The notes under the pieces were generated by a model. That model ran no database searches, was not told where the DNA came from, and was given only the letters and a program-made list of their open reading frames with translations. A stretch of DNA of 33,316 nt from Salinivirgaceae bacterium (lineage in GTDB: Bacteria > Bacteroidota > Bacteroidia > Bacteroidales > SZUA-534). Location: positions 1 to 33,316 of the forward strand of contig JAQICC010000364.1 in the NCBI GenBank assembly GCA_027858735.1. Reading direction: 5' to 3'. Made by a program: the position numbers and the translations under genes. Shown here in pieces: positions 16,760 to 26,475 of this stretch; the first letter of the stretch is position 1, and each line of letters opens with the position of its first letter.

Positions 16760-16867
16760 AAGTTCCTTTTTTTCAATAAACAGCTTTACATAAAATATGT
16801 TTTTGATTTAATAAATATAGTAAGATATCTTGTATCTTTAAACATTAAATAATTTGGCAACTATACG

Positions 16868-17317
16868 ATGACTGAAAAACAATTTTTAGCTGAACATTTG
16901 CTAAGCGAACTAAATTTAAAAGCTGATGAATTGCGACAAGTTATTTCCGATGCTAAAGAATCGAGAGCCAGTGATACCAAGAGCAGTGCAGGCGATAAAT
17001 TTGAAACGGGCCGTTCCATGATGCAAATGGAAATTGAAAAAAATGAAACTCAACTTTTTAAAACCTTAAAACTCATTAATGAAATAAAAAAAATTAATTA
17101 TTTAAAACCTTGTGCTATGGCTGAATTTGGAAGTTTAGTTAAAACAAATTCGGGTAATTATTTTATTGCCGTAGCCTTCGGAAAACTACACCTAAATAAT
17201 CTGGAATACTACTGCATTTCGCTGGCATCACCCATTGGTCAAGCTCTCAATAATCATACAGTAAACGAGAGCATTGAATATATGGGCAAGCACATAGTTA
17301 TTCTTGATATATTATAG
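16868..17317 (+). CDS. GreA/GreB C-terminal-like protein
   Basis: The 149-residue cytosolic protein has a helical, coiled-coil-like N-terminal half with the conserved block TKSSAGDKFETGRSMMQMEI and a small beta-rich C-terminal half (GSLVKTNSGNYFIAVAFGKL, SPIGQAL, KHIVILDIL). The ending resembles the FKBP-like C-terminal domain of GreA/GreB/Rnk, which binds RNA polymerase. Bacteroidota homologues are often labelled 3-oxoacyl-ACP synthase, but no ketosynthase motif is present. A role at RNA polymerase is inferred only. A weak TATCTTTA box at 16833-16840 could serve as -7 element. Confidence 0.7.
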   Translation: MTEKQFLAEHLLSELNLKADELRQVISDAKESRASDTKSSAGDKFETGRSMMQMEIEKNETQLFKTLKLINEIKKINYLKPCAMAEFGSLVKTNSGNYFIAVAFGKLHLNNLEYYCISLASPIGQALNNHTVNESIEYMGKHIVILDIL

Positions 17318-17409
17318 CTATTTCGTTTAATCAATTCTAATTTTATTTTTTAAATAAATTATACCATAAAATTACATTTTAAATTATCACTATAAATAAA
17401 ACTAAGCTC

Positions 17410-18159
17410 ATGATTATTGCGCACCGCGGCGAATCTTATTTGGCTCCTGAAAATTCCTTAGCATCAATAAACATGGCTTGGCACAAAGGCGCCGAGGCCG
17501 TTGAAATTGATATTCAGCTAACTACCGATAATGAAATTGTGGTAATTCATGATAGCAACACCAAACGGGTAGGTAATAAAAATCTCAAAATAGCAGCATC
17601 GACACTTGAAGAATTAAAAATAGTTGACATTGGACAGAAAAAAGGAAACCAATGGACTGGTGAGCAAATTCCAACTTTAATGGAAGTTTTGCAAACTATA
17701 CCCTCAACTGGTAAACTAATAATTGAAATTAAATGCGGAAATGAAATTATCGAACCTTTAAAAAAGGTATTGGAAAACTTTTCTGGTCAACATTCACAAA
17801 TAGAAATAATCGCATTTGACTTTGCTGTTTTGAGCGCAGCAAAAAAAGCAATGCCCATATACAAAATGCTTTGGTTGCTAAACCTCGATTATTATTTACC
17901 TTACTGGATGATTTTTATTAATACTAACAAACTTATAAACAAACTGCAAAAACATAATATTGATGGAATAAATGTATGGGCAGGTAAAACCATTAACCCA
18001 CATTTTGTTAAAAAATTTACTCATCAAAATTTTAGCATCTATACCTGGACTATAAATAAAGCCAATCAGGCCAAAACCCTATTTAATTATGGAGTTATGG
18101 CGGTAACCACCGATCGGGCTGCATGGCTAAGTAACGAATTAAATCAGCTGCAAAAATGA
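17410..18159 (+). CDS. Glycerophosphodiester phosphodiesterase
   Basis: The 249-residue GDPD TIM-barrel protein has HRGESYLAPENSL (H5, R6), the metal ligands E32 and D34 in EIDIQLT, the second catalytic His H47 in VVIHD, and KLIIEIKCG in the barrel. It lacks a signal peptide, so it acts in the cytosol, cleaving glycerophosphodiesters to sn-glycerol-3-phosphate and an alcohol. Its TGA overlaps the ATG of the next gene (ATGA), and glpD follows, so the product can be oxidised straight away. The 92-bp AT-rich gap upstream may hold the promoter, but no exact consensus is visible. Confidence 0.92.
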   Translation: MIIAHRGESYLAPENSLASINMAWHKGAEAVEIDIQLTTDNEIVVIHDSNTKRVGNKNLKIAASTLEELKIVDIGQKKGNQWTGEQIPTLMEVLQTIPSTGKLIIEIKCGNEIIEPLKKVLENFSGQHSQIEIIAFDFAVLSAAKKAMPIYKMLWLLNLDYYLPYWMIFINTNKLINKLQKHNIDGINVWAGKTINPHFVKKFTHQNFSIYTWTINKANQAKTLFNYGVMAVTTDRAAWLSNELNQLQK

Positions 18160-19169
18160 AACAAGTAATCATTGGCATACATGGCTTAGGCAATAAACCT
18201 CCTAAATACCTTTTAAAAAAATGGTGGAAAGATGCAATTCTTGAAGGATTTTCCCATCAAAATATAAAAACTATCCTGCCTGAATTTGAATTGGTGTACT
18301 GGGCTGATCTTTTATACGATAAACCACTCGACAAATGGGAGAAAAACACCGATAGTCCATATTTTTTAGACGAGCCCTATGAAAAAGCCAAGGGCAAATT
18401 CGTACCTGAGGATCATTCCCTGCGGATTAGGGTTATTGATTTCATTTCAAGACAGCTAAATAAAATTTTCTTGAACGACGATAGAACTTTAAACTACGGT
18501 TATTTATCCGATAGAATTTTAAAAAGGTATTTTCATGACCTTGACGTGTATTACTTCGAAGAACATAAAGATGAATTTGACACCACATACAAGGCGCGCA
18601 AGTTAATTCGAAAAAGGATGGTTGATACGCTTTTCAAATACAAAGACTATGAAATATTAATTGTAGCCCATTCCATGGGATCGATCGTTACTTTTGATGT
18701 ATTAAGTTTTGTGATGCCTGAGGCCAAAATTAATACACTTATAACCATTGGTTCTCCTCTTGGTTTGCCGGTAGTTGTAAGTAAAATTGCCAGCGAACAT
18801 AAAAAAATATTTCACGACAACCACCTATTGATTACCCCACATAGTATTAATAAGAGGTGGATTAACATGGCTGATATTCTTGATCGCGTGGCACTGAATT
18901 ATAAACTCAGCGATGATTTTACACCCAATACAAACGGAATTTTACCTATTGATTATTTAGTGAATAATAATTACAAAATTAATGGGGAAAGAAACCCGCA
19001 TAAATCGTTTGGCTATTTGAGAACACCGGAATTTACCCGCATTTTGCATGAATTTATTAGTGAGAGAAAACTTACCAATGCAGAAAAGCTTCTGAAAAAA
19101 TTGAACGCAATATTTAATAAAGTACTAGAAGAGTACAGCCTTATTAAAGATAAATTTAACCTGAACTAA
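18156..19169 (+). CDS. Alpha/beta hydrolase, lipase-like
   Basis: The 337-residue protein begins with the oxyanion-loop type strand VIIGIHGLGN and contains the nucleophile elbow LIVAHSMGSIV, with S173 in GXSXG context (H-S-M-G). No signal peptide is seen. The large insert between the two motifs (about residues 50-165) is charged and aromatic and could form a lid. Placed in a 4-bp overlap between the phosphodiesterase and glpD, it plausibly acts on lipid or glycerol esters upstream of them, but the substrate is not known. The acid and His of the triad cannot be assigned safely. Confidence 0.8.
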   Translation: MKQVIIGIHGLGNKPPKYLLKKWWKDAILEGFSHQNIKTILPEFELVYWADLLYDKPLDKWEKNTDSPYFLDEPYEKAKGKFVPEDHSLRIRVIDFISRQLNKIFLNDDRTLNYGYLSDRILKRYFHDLDVYYFEEHKDEFDTTYKARKLIRKRMVDTLFKYKDYEILIVAHSMGSIVTFDVLSFVMPEAKINTLITIGSPLGLPVVVSKIASEHKKIFHDNHLLITPHSINKRWINMADILDRVALNYKLSDDFTPNTNGILPIDYLVNNNYKINGERNPHKSFGYLRTPEFTRILHEFISERKLTNAEKLLKKLNAIFNKVLEEYSLIKDKFNLN

Positions 19170-19170
19170 A

Positions 19171-20736
19171 ATGAATAGAACGAAAATGCTTGCAGATATT
19201 TCCACTAATACAAAATTATGGGATATCGTAATTATTGGAGGTGGCGCAACAGGCATGGGAATTGCTGTTGATGCAGCTTCGCGTGGTTATAAAACAGTAT
19301 TGTTTGAACAGTCCGATTTTGGCAAAGGTACTTCAAGCCGAAGTACTAAATTGGCACATGGGGGGGTAAGATATTTGCAACAAGGTAATATTTCATTGGT
19401 ACTTGAGGCTTTGAAAGAACGCGGTATTATGACTCGAAATGCACCTCATCTGGTAAAAAACTTGTCGTTTATTGTGCCTATTTATGATTGGTGGGAAGGT
19501 CCTTTTTATGGCATTGGGTTAAAACTTTATGATTTATTAGCAGGCAAACAAGGTTTAGGCGCCTCAAAATCACTTTCGCTTGAAGAAACCATAAAACATA
19601 TACCTACCATTGAAACCGAAGGGCTAAAAGGGGGTGTTATGTACCACGATGGTCAATTCGACGATGCCAGAATGCTTATAAATCTTGCTCAAACAGCCCA
19701 TAAACAGGGTGCAACGGTATTAAACTACATGCAAGTAACTTCACTTATAAATAAAATCGGAATTGTTGAGGGTGTTGAAGTTCATGATTTAGAAAATGGT
19801 GAAAATTATAGCATTAGGTCAAAAGTTGTAATTAACGCCACCGGAGTTTTTACCGATAAAATAAGAAAATTAGATACTCCTGATGCAAAACCTATTTTAA
19901 CGAGTAGTCAGGGTATTCATATTGTGTTGGACAAATCATTTTTACCTGGCGACAGTGCCATAATGGTTCCGCATACCGATGACGGTCGGGTTTTATTTGC
20001 AGTACCCTGGCACGACAAAGTAATCGTTGGAACCACAGAAACACCTGTAAGCGAATTTCCTTTAGAGCCTGTCGCATTTAAAGAAGAAATCGATTTTTTA
20101 ATTAGCCATGCCTCGCGATATTTAGCAAAAGACCCTGAATTAAAAGACATTAAAAGTATTTTTGCAGGCTTACGTCCATTGGTAAAAGAAGACGAAAATG
20201 TAAATACTGCGGCAATATCGCGTGAGCACACCATAAACATTTCAAGAAATGGCTTGTTAACTATTGCTGGTGGAAAATGGACAACATACCGAAAAATGGC
20301 AGAAGACGTAATGGATCAAGCCATATTACTTGGCAATTTACCGGAACAAAAATGTATTACCGAATCGTTACAAATACATGGCTACCATAATCATTCTGAA
20401 ATTTTTGATCATTTAGCTGAATATGGAAGTGATGCTGCTGAATTGGAACAACTTTTACAAGAAAACAATCATTACCGGAATAAACTTCACAACGATTATA
20501 CTTTTATGGAAGGTGAAGTTGTATGGGCTGTTCGCAATGAAATGGCCAGAATACCGGAAGACTTTTTAGCACGAAGAACACGATTGCTATTCTTAGATGC
20601 TCAGGCTAGTATACATATAGTTGAAAAGGTAGCAATTATAATGGCTATGGAGCTTGGCAAGAATGAGCAATGGATTAAAGATCAAACACATAATTTCTGT
20701 GAAGTCGCCAAATACTATACATCAAATCGTGATTAA
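19171..20736 (+). CDS. glpD: FAD-dependent glycerol-3-phosphate dehydrogenase
   Basis: The 521-residue protein has the dinucleotide-binding motif IIGGGATGMGIAVDAASRG at 21-39, the GlpD signature GTSSRSTKLAHGGVRYLQQG, YHDGQFDDARM, GGKWTTYRKMAEDV, and the C-terminal domain with RIPEDFLARRTRLLFLD. It oxidises glycerol-3-phosphate to dihydroxyacetone phosphate at the membrane, passing electrons to quinone. It starts 1 bp after the hydrolase stop. No glpF or glpK is present, so the substrate probably comes from glycerophosphodiesters rather than free glycerol. The permease begins 16 bp downstream, suggesting one operon. Confidence 0.95.
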   Translation: MNRTKMLADISTNTKLWDIVIIGGGATGMGIAVDAASRGYKTVLFEQSDFGKGTSSRSTKLAHGGVRYLQQGNISLVLEALKERGIMTRNAPHLVKNLSFIVPIYDWWEGPFYGIGLKLYDLLAGKQGLGASKSLSLEETIKHIPTIETEGLKGGVMYHDGQFDDARMLINLAQTAHKQGATVLNYMQVTSLINKIGIVEGVEVHDLENGENYSIRSKVVINATGVFTDKIRKLDTPDAKPILTSSQGIHIVLDKSFLPGDSAIMVPHTDDGRVLFAVPWHDKVIVGTTETPVSEFPLEPVAFKEEIDFLISHASRYLAKDPELKDIKSIFAGLRPLVKEDENVNTAAISREHTINISRNGLLTIAGGKWTTYRKMAEDVMDQAILLGNLPEQKCITESLQIHGYHNHSEIFDHLAEYGSDAAELEQLLQENNHYRNKLHNDYTFMEGEVVWAVRNEMARIPEDFLARRTRLLFLDAQASIHIVEKVAIIMAMELGKNEQWIKDQTHNFCEVAKYYTSNRD

Positions 20737-20752
20737 CTAAAATTTAAACAAA

Positions 20753-22519
20753 ATGTCGAAAAAAAAATTAGGCCAATTAGCCTCGACAGCTATATGCGGT
20801 AACGATATTAGCTCATCGGTGCTTTATGTTTCAGCATTGGCCATTGGTTTTGCAGGCCAATATGCCTGGATAACGCTTTTAATAGTTGCATTTGTACTGT
20901 TCTTGTTCCGAAAAATTTATGGAGAAGTAGTTGGAGCTTTACCCTTAAATGGAGGCGCATATAATGCCTTACTAAATACCACCAGCAAGTCTACAGCATC
21001 GCTGGCAGCAACATTAACCATATTGTCGTACATGGCCACCGCAGTAATATCGGCCAACGAAGCCATGCACTATTTGCACCATATTTTTTATGGCTTACCA
21101 ATAATGCTGGCAACCGTAATACTACTGTTTTCATTTGCAATACTAACCATTATGGGAATTACCGAATCGGCAAAAGTAGCCATTGGTATTTTTATTTTTC
21201 ATTTGTTTTCACTATTTATTTTAACCGGTTTTATTTCGTTTTATTTAATGAACAATGGCTTTAATCAATTCTTAATTAACTGGAGACTACCAGTACACGG
21301 AAGCATTACCATGGCCATTTTTCTTGGTTTTTCAGCATCAATGTTAGGCATATCAGGTTTCGAAAGTTCAGCAAACTTTGTTGAAGAACAAAAACCTGGA
21401 GTATTTAGAAAAACACTACGCAATATGTGGATCGTGGTAAGTATAATAAATCCTCTTATGGCATTTTTAGCTTTGAGTATCGTACCCATTCCTGAGATAA
21501 AATTGCATTATTCGACCACTTTATTGTCTTATATGGGTGAAATTTCAGGTGGAAACTGGTTAGCTACCTTAATTTCAATTGATGCGGTGCTTGTACTTAG
21601 TGGTGCAGTACTTACAGCTTACGTAGGTGTATCAGGCTTATTGGAACGCATGACTCTTGACAGAATATTGCCCCAGTTCTTTTTAAAAAAGAACAAAAAA
21701 GGAAGTTCGCATAGAATTATCATCATGTTCTTTATCCTATCTGTATCGGTTTTATTAATTACCATGGGTAATGTAGGAACACTGGCAGGGGTTTATACCA
21801 TTTCATTTTTATTGGTTATGTTTTTATTTGGCTTTGGAAATATTTTACTTAAGGTACGAAGAGCCAAATTACCTCGACCCGAAACGGCAACATGGTTAAG
21901 TGTTCTGTTTGCAATATTTGCTGTTACAATTGCATTGGTAGGAAATATAATGATGGAACCTGAAGATGCTGATTCCACATCAAACTTTAAAGTTTTTTTA
22001 AGTTATTTTATTCCGGCTATAAGCTTTATTGTAATAATGCTTAATAGAGTAGCCATTTTAAGAGCTTTGCTAGGAGTTTCAATTTATGTATTTAATCGCA
22101 TTAAAAACTGGTTTTTAAAAATATCAAATAACCTTAATAACAGTATAAATTCAATAAATGACCAGCAGTTTGTATATTTTGCAAAGCGCGATAATATAGC
22201 CATACTTAATAAGGTAATGCTTTATATTAAAAATAATGAACAAACTAAAAATCTTAAGATCATCCATATTAAAGATCCTTCGAAAGAAGATGAGGGTGCA
22301 TTTATTAAAAGCTTCAAGAAAGTTGTTGAAATAATTAACGAGGAATATCCTGAAATAGATGTGCAAGGAATGGCCATTGAAGGGGAATTTGGTCCTGAGC
22401 TTATTAAAAAGTTATCGCATGAATGGAACATACCAATTAACTTTATGTTTATTGCATCGCCAGGCGATCACTTCCCATATAAGGTTGAACAATTAGGAGG
22501 TGTTCGTTTAATAATTTGA
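20753..22519 (+). CDS. APC-superfamily amino-acid/organic permease with C-terminal cytosolic domain
   Basis: The 588-residue protein has about twelve membrane segments over its first 430 residues. The APC start is recognisable (STAICGNDISSSVLYVSALA, then LPLNGGAYNALL). A soluble tail of about 130 residues follows (VYFAKRDNIAILNKVMLYI to IASPGDHFPYKVEQLGGVRL), resembling the UspA-like regulatory domains of some APC proteins. The substrate is unknown: amino acids or polyamines are typical. It lies 16 bp after glpD and 23 bp before an mscS gene, which would fit uptake of an osmolyte or nitrogenous headgroup, though this is inference. Confidence 0.85.
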   Translation: MSKKKLGQLASTAICGNDISSSVLYVSALAIGFAGQYAWITLLIVAFVLFLFRKIYGEVVGALPLNGGAYNALLNTTSKSTASLAATLTILSYMATAVISANEAMHYLHHIFYGLPIMLATVILLFSFAILTIMGITESAKVAIGIFIFHLFSLFILTGFISFYLMNNGFNQFLINWRLPVHGSITMAIFLGFSASMLGISGFESSANFVEEQKPGVFRKTLRNMWIVVSIINPLMAFLALSIVPIPEIKLHYSTTLLSYMGEISGGNWLATLISIDAVLVLSGAVLTAYVGVSGLLERMTLDRILPQFFLKKNKKGSSHRIIIMFFILSVSVLLITMGNVGTLAGVYTISFLLVMFLFGFGNILLKVRRAKLPRPETATWLSVLFAIFAVTIALVGNIMMEPEDADSTSNFKVFLSYFIPAISFIVIMLNRVAILRALLGVSIYVFNRIKNWFLKISNNLNNSINSINDQQFVYFAKRDNIAILNKVMLYIKNNEQTKNLKIIHIKDPSKEDEGAFIKSFKKVVEIINEEYPEIDVQGMAIEGEFGPELIKKLSHEWNIPINFMFIASPGDHFPYKVEQLGGVRLII

Positions 22520-22542
22520 TAGTAAATTAATAAAGCAACAAG

Positions 22543-23394
22543 ATGATAGAATTTAAAATGATAATAGATAAGCTAGTTCTTTATTTACCAAAAATAGGAC
22601 TGGGCTTAAGTGTTTTACTGGTTTTCATATTTATGTCATGGGTAGTAAGAAAAATTATTACCAAACGCATTAAGCCTAAAACAAAAAACCCTTTATTGGC
22701 CGATTTTTTAGGTAAAATTGCAGCCTTTATAATTACCATTACGGGCTTTGTATTTTTTCTGAATATAATAGGGCTAGGACGAATAGCAACTCATATAATG
22801 GCCGGAGCAGGAATAACTACCTTTGTAATTGGCTTTGCATTTAAAGATATTGGAGAAAATTTTCTTTCCGGAATTTTAATGGCATTTAAAAGTCCTTTTC
22901 GAGTTGGCGATTTAATTGAAACAGGGGGTACTATGGGTTATGTAAGTGAACTAAATTTAAGAGAAAGCATACTTAAAACCCTCGATGGTAAAGACGTGTA
23001 CATACCAAATTCACAAATTATAAAATCACCACTTTTTAATTATACTATTGATGGATTTTTACGCTACGAAATATTAATAGGTATTGATTATAATGTAGAT
23101 ATTAAAAATACAATTGAAATTATTCAAAAGGTATTATTAAATTTTTCAGAGGTATTACAAGGAGATAAAAAACCGATTGTTGTGGCTGAAAATTTTGCAG
23201 CAAGTTCTGTTTCATTGAAAGCTTTTTACTGGATTGATACCTTTAAATCCAAATCAAAAGCTTATCATCTTAATCTAAAATCGAATATTATGATTCAAAT
23301 ACTTGAGCAATTAAATAAGAATAATATTTATTTGCCATCTGAAATAGTAGAATTAAAAAATTATAATAATCAATCGCTCAAAACGAATAATTAA
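22543..23394 (+). CDS. MscS-family mechanosensitive channel 1
   Basis: The 283-residue protein has three N-terminal membrane helices. The pore-lining helix (IMAGAGITTFVIGFAFKDIG) runs into the MscS beta domain (FRVGDLIETGGTMGYVSELN, GKDVYIPNSQI) and then an alpha/beta C-terminal domain. MscS channels release solutes when membrane tension rises. ATG 22543 or ATG 22558 could each be the start. It is the first of three MscS paralogues within 7 kb and is no closer by eye to the second than to the third. It probably belongs to the preceding operon. Confidence 0.9.
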   Translation: MIEFKMIIDKLVLYLPKIGLGLSVLLVFIFMSWVVRKIITKRIKPKTKNPLLADFLGKIAAFIITITGFVFFLNIIGLGRIATHIMAGAGITTFVIGFAFKDIGENFLSGILMAFKSPFRVGDLIETGGTMGYVSELNLRESILKTLDGKDVYIPNSQIIKSPLFNYTIDGFLRYEILIGIDYNVDIKNTIEIIQKVLLNFSEVLQGDKKPIVVAENFAASSVSLKAFYWIDTFKSKSKAYHLNLKSNIMIQILEQLNKNNIYLPSEIVELKNYNNQSLKTNN

Positions 23395-23434
23395 AAATAA
23401 AAACAAAAAAAAATTAATTTTTATTTAAACACTT

Positions 23435-24373
23435 ATGAAAAACTTAATTAATAACGAATTAATGGCTGATCAGCTAAGTAAATTTCAGCAATAGGTTATT
23501 GTTGAACTACCCATTGTATTTTTACTCATTTTGCTACTATTAATTACTTTACGTTTAGTACATTTTGTTATTAAACAATTAAAGAAAACATTACTAAAGC
23601 ATGCTGATAAAAATGACAAAGTAGACACTAACGAAGCTGAAAAGAGAATTAACACCTTAATGGGTATTTTTGGAAGTGTGGTTAAAATAATGCTGTTTGC
23701 AACCTTTATCATGATGATACTTCAAAAGTTCGGGGTAAATATAGCTCCAATTATAGCCAGTGCCGGTATTATTGGTTTGGCTGTGGGCTTTGGTGCACAA
23801 GAATTGGTCAGAGATGTTATTTCTGGTTTTTTTTTAATACTTGATAATCAGGTTAGAATTGGTGATGCTGCAATAATTAATGGAACCAATAGTACGGTAA
23901 AAAAAATAGAATTGAGAACATTAACATTACGTGATTTTTCAGGAGTAGTACATGTTTTTCAAAATGGTAAAATAGATACTTTATCAAACAGGTCAAAGGA
24001 ATGGTTGGCAGCAGTATTTAGTATTGGGGTTGCTTATAAGGAAGACGTGCAGCAAGTAATGAACATCATGAAAACAACAGGAGAACAGTTAGCGCTTGAT
24101 CCGGATTTTAAAGATAAAATAATTGAACCTATTGAAATAATGAGCTTGGATCAATTTGCCGATAGTGCACTCATTATTAAAGCTAGAATTAAAACAAAAC
24201 CTTCGGTGCAATGGGCAATTGAAAGACAATATAATAAGTGTTTAAAAGATGAGTTTGATAGAAAAAATATTGAAATTCCATTTCCACATACTACAATATA
24301 TTGGGGCGAGAAAATTACGCCCTTGCATTTAAATATAAATACCGATTCACCAGCTGAAACAAAAAAAATATAA
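23435..24373 (+). pseudogene. MscS-family mechanosensitive channel 2, interrupted by in-frame TAG
   Basis: From ATG 23435 the frame reads MKNLINNELMADQLSKFQQ, then TAG at 23492-23494, and continues in the same frame as VIVELPIVFLLILLLLITLR and the rest of an MscS protein to 24373. The stop is one base from CAG (Gln), so a single transition would explain it. Downstream the pore helix (ASAGIIGLAVGFGAQELV) and beta domain (VRIGDAAIINGTNSTVKKIE) are intact, and no further frame damage is seen. A shortened product could start at TTG 23531, but this would lose the start of the first membrane helix. Either a recent pseudogene, a sequencing error, or read-through/re-initiation. It ends 2 bp before corA. 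Confidence 0.8.
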
Positions 24374-24375
24374 CT

Positions 24376-25437
24376 ATGGCAAGGTTTTTAAAAAGTAGGA
24401 TAAAAGCAAAAGGGGCTGCCCCTGGTAGCCTAATATTTATGGGTAAGCAAAAAATGGATAACATAGGCATTCGCTTATTCAAATACAATGAACATGAAAC
24501 TTCCGAAAAGGAATTCAAATCGATCGATAAAGCTCTTAAAGCTATTGACACAACTCAAATCAATTGGTTGAATATTGATGGAATACATGAAATTGAGGTA
24601 ATTCAAAAAATAGGATCGCATTTCAATATTTCAAATTTAGCACTTGAAAATATTTTAAACACCGGTCAACGATCAAAATTTTTTGAAGACAAAGAATCGA
24701 TCACATTACTCACTAAAGCAATCTATTACAATAGTGAAGAAAACAAAATAACCGTAGAACAAATATCTTTTGTACTATTAAATAATGTGGTTATAAGCTT
24801 CCAAGAAAAAAAAGGCGATCATTTTGAACCCGTGCGTAAACGTATTCGTGACAACATTGGTAGAATTCACAAATCAAAATCCGATTATTTGGTTTATGCG
24901 CTAATCGATAGCCTGGTTGATAATTATTTAATAAACCTGGAGCAAATGGGCGAAAAAATTGAAACGCTTGAAGCTAAACTTGATAACCCTACGAAGGAAA
25001 TAAGTGGCATATTATTCCAATACAAAACCGAAATTTCGTATTTCAGAAAAACCATTAAACCTTTAAAAGAACTCCTTATTCGATTATTAAGATCAAAAAA
25101 TGATTTAATAGAAGATACCAATATGGCATACTATCACGAGCTTTACGACCTTAATGAACAAGCGATTGATGCTGTTGAAAATTATTTCACAATGACCAAT
25201 GACCTCATAAATTTATACAACACCAATATTAGCAATAAAGCAAATGAAGTAATGAAAGTACTTACCATTTTTGCTTCCATATTCATTCCATTAACCTTTA
25301 TTGCAGGTATTTACGGTACCAATTTTGAATATGTTCCTGAATTGCATTATAAATATTCCTATTTTATTATGTGGGGAGTTTTGATTTCAGTTGCCGGAAT
25401 AATGCTCTATTTTTTTAGAAAAAATAAATGGTTTTAA
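24376..25437 (+). CDS. corA: CorA-family divalent cation transporter with GTN in place of GMN
   Basis: The 353-residue protein has the Bacteroidota CorA start (GAAPGSLIFMGKQKMDN), a long cytosolic alpha/beta and stalk region, and two C-terminal membrane helices with a short loop. The pore signature YGMNF reads YGTNF (G314-T315-N316, bases 25315-25323); the loop PELHYKYSYF and basic tail RKNKWF are normal. CorA pentamers move Mg2+ (also Co2+/Ni2+) into the cell through the GMN selectivity ring. The substitution needs at least two base changes (ATG to ACC) and may alter selectivity or function. It overlaps the next gene in TAATG and sits 2 bp after mscS2. Confidence 0.9.
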   Translation: MARFLKSRIKAKGAAPGSLIFMGKQKMDNIGIRLFKYNEHETSEKEFKSIDKALKAIDTTQINWLNIDGIHEIEVIQKIGSHFNISNLALENILNTGQRSKFFEDKESITLLTKAIYYNSEENKITVEQISFVLLNNVVISFQEKKGDHFEPVRKRIRDNIGRIHKSKSDYLVYALIDSLVDNYLINLEQMGEKIETLEAKLDNPTKEISGILFQYKTEISYFRKTIKPLKELLIRLLRSKNDLIEDTNMAYYHELYDLNEQAIDAVENYFTMTNDLINLYNTNISNKANEVMKVLTIFASIFIPLTFIAGIYGTNFEYVPELHYKYSYFIMWGVLISVAGIMLYFFRKNKWF

Positions 25438-26447
25438 TGATGAACGATGCGCTTATTTGGATAGGTATATTTTTTTGCTTAACGCAATCGGCAATGTTTT
25501 CAGGGTTAAATCTGGCTTTTTTTAGTTTTACACGATTACGACTTGAAATTGAAGCTGAAAGTGCACACTCAAAAGGTGCCACAAAAGTTCTTAACATGCG
25601 GGATGATTCAAATTTTTTGCTTACCACCATTTTATGGGGAAATGTTGGCATTAACGTTTTACTAACCTTGCTTTCCGATTCCGTTATGGCAGGTATCGTT
25701 TCTTTTATGTTTTCAACGGTTCTAATCACCCTTTTTGGCGAAATTGTACCTCAAGCCTACTTTTCTCGCAATTCATTAAAAATGGCCTCGCTACTATCAC
25801 CCGTTTTGCGTATTTATCAATTTGTTTTATATCCGGTTGCTAAGCCTAGTGCCCTATTGCTTGATGCGTGGCTCGGAAAAGAGTCGGTAGAGTTTTTTAA
25901 AGAGAAAAACATAAAGCTTTTTTTAAAAAAACATATTGAAGGTTCTGATAATGAAATTGATCATATTGAAGGTACAGGAGCAATAAACTTTTTATCACTC
26001 GATGATATTTTAGTTGCTGATGAGGGCGAAAATATAAATAAACATAGCATTATTGCTCTTAATGAAGTAGATGGGGAATTAGTTTTTCCAAATTATAACA
26101 GCACCACAGATGATATTTTTATACAAAAAATAAATAAATCGAATGAGAAATGGATAATTTTTACAAACCAAACCGGAATTCCTAAAGCTGTGCTTGATGC
26201 TGATGGATTTATTCGATCAACATTGTTTTGTAAGGGGTGTGAAAGCATTCAAAATTTTTGCCATACTCCTCTCGTCATCTACGATAACAATGTTAATCTT
26301 GGAATGGTTTTAAAAGATTTACATCATAAAATTGATAAGCATAATGACCTTCCCATTGAAAAGGATATTGTATTATTATGGAGTTTAGAAAATAAAAAAA
26401 TAATTACAGGAGCCGATATTTTCGGTCGATTACTAAAAGGAATTTAG
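25437..26447 (+). CDS. DUF21/CNNM-type (CorB-like) membrane protein
   Basis: The start ATG overlaps the corA stop (TAATG); an in-frame ATG at 25428 inside corA is less likely. The roughly 336-residue product has a DUF21 membrane domain of about 140 residues with MFSGLNLAFFSFTRLRLE, TTILWGNVGINVLLTLLSD and the hallmark GEIVPQAYFSR. The cytosolic C-terminal half corresponds in position to a CBS pair but is divergent. CNNM/CorB proteins are linked to Mg2+ homeostasis, usually as exporters. Direct coupling to a CorA homologue suggests paired Mg2+ import and export or regulation. A short CXXC (FCKGCES) lies near residue 275, of unknown use. Confidence 0.85.
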   Translation: MMNDALIWIGIFFCLTQSAMFSGLNLAFFSFTRLRLEIEAESAHSKGATKVLNMRDDSNFLLTTILWGNVGINVLLTLLSDSVMAGIVSFMFSTVLITLFGEIVPQAYFSRNSLKMASLLSPVLRIYQFVLYPVAKPSALLLDAWLGKESVEFFKEKNIKLFLKKHIEGSDNEIDHIEGTGAINFLSLDDILVADEGENINKHSIIALNEVDGELVFPNYNSTTDDIFIQKINKSNEKWIIFTNQTGIPKAVLDADGFIRSTLFCKGCESIQNFCHTPLVIYDNNVNLGMVLKDLHHKIDKHNDLPIEKDIVLLWSLENKKIITGADIFGRLLKGI

Positions 26448-26475
26448 TTTGTATTAACATTTAATAATTAAAGAA

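Noticed and set aside
16868-17317. Annotation as 3-oxoacyl-ACP synthase
   Set aside because: The protein is 149 residues with no ketosynthase Cys-His-His motif; a GreA-like ending fits better.
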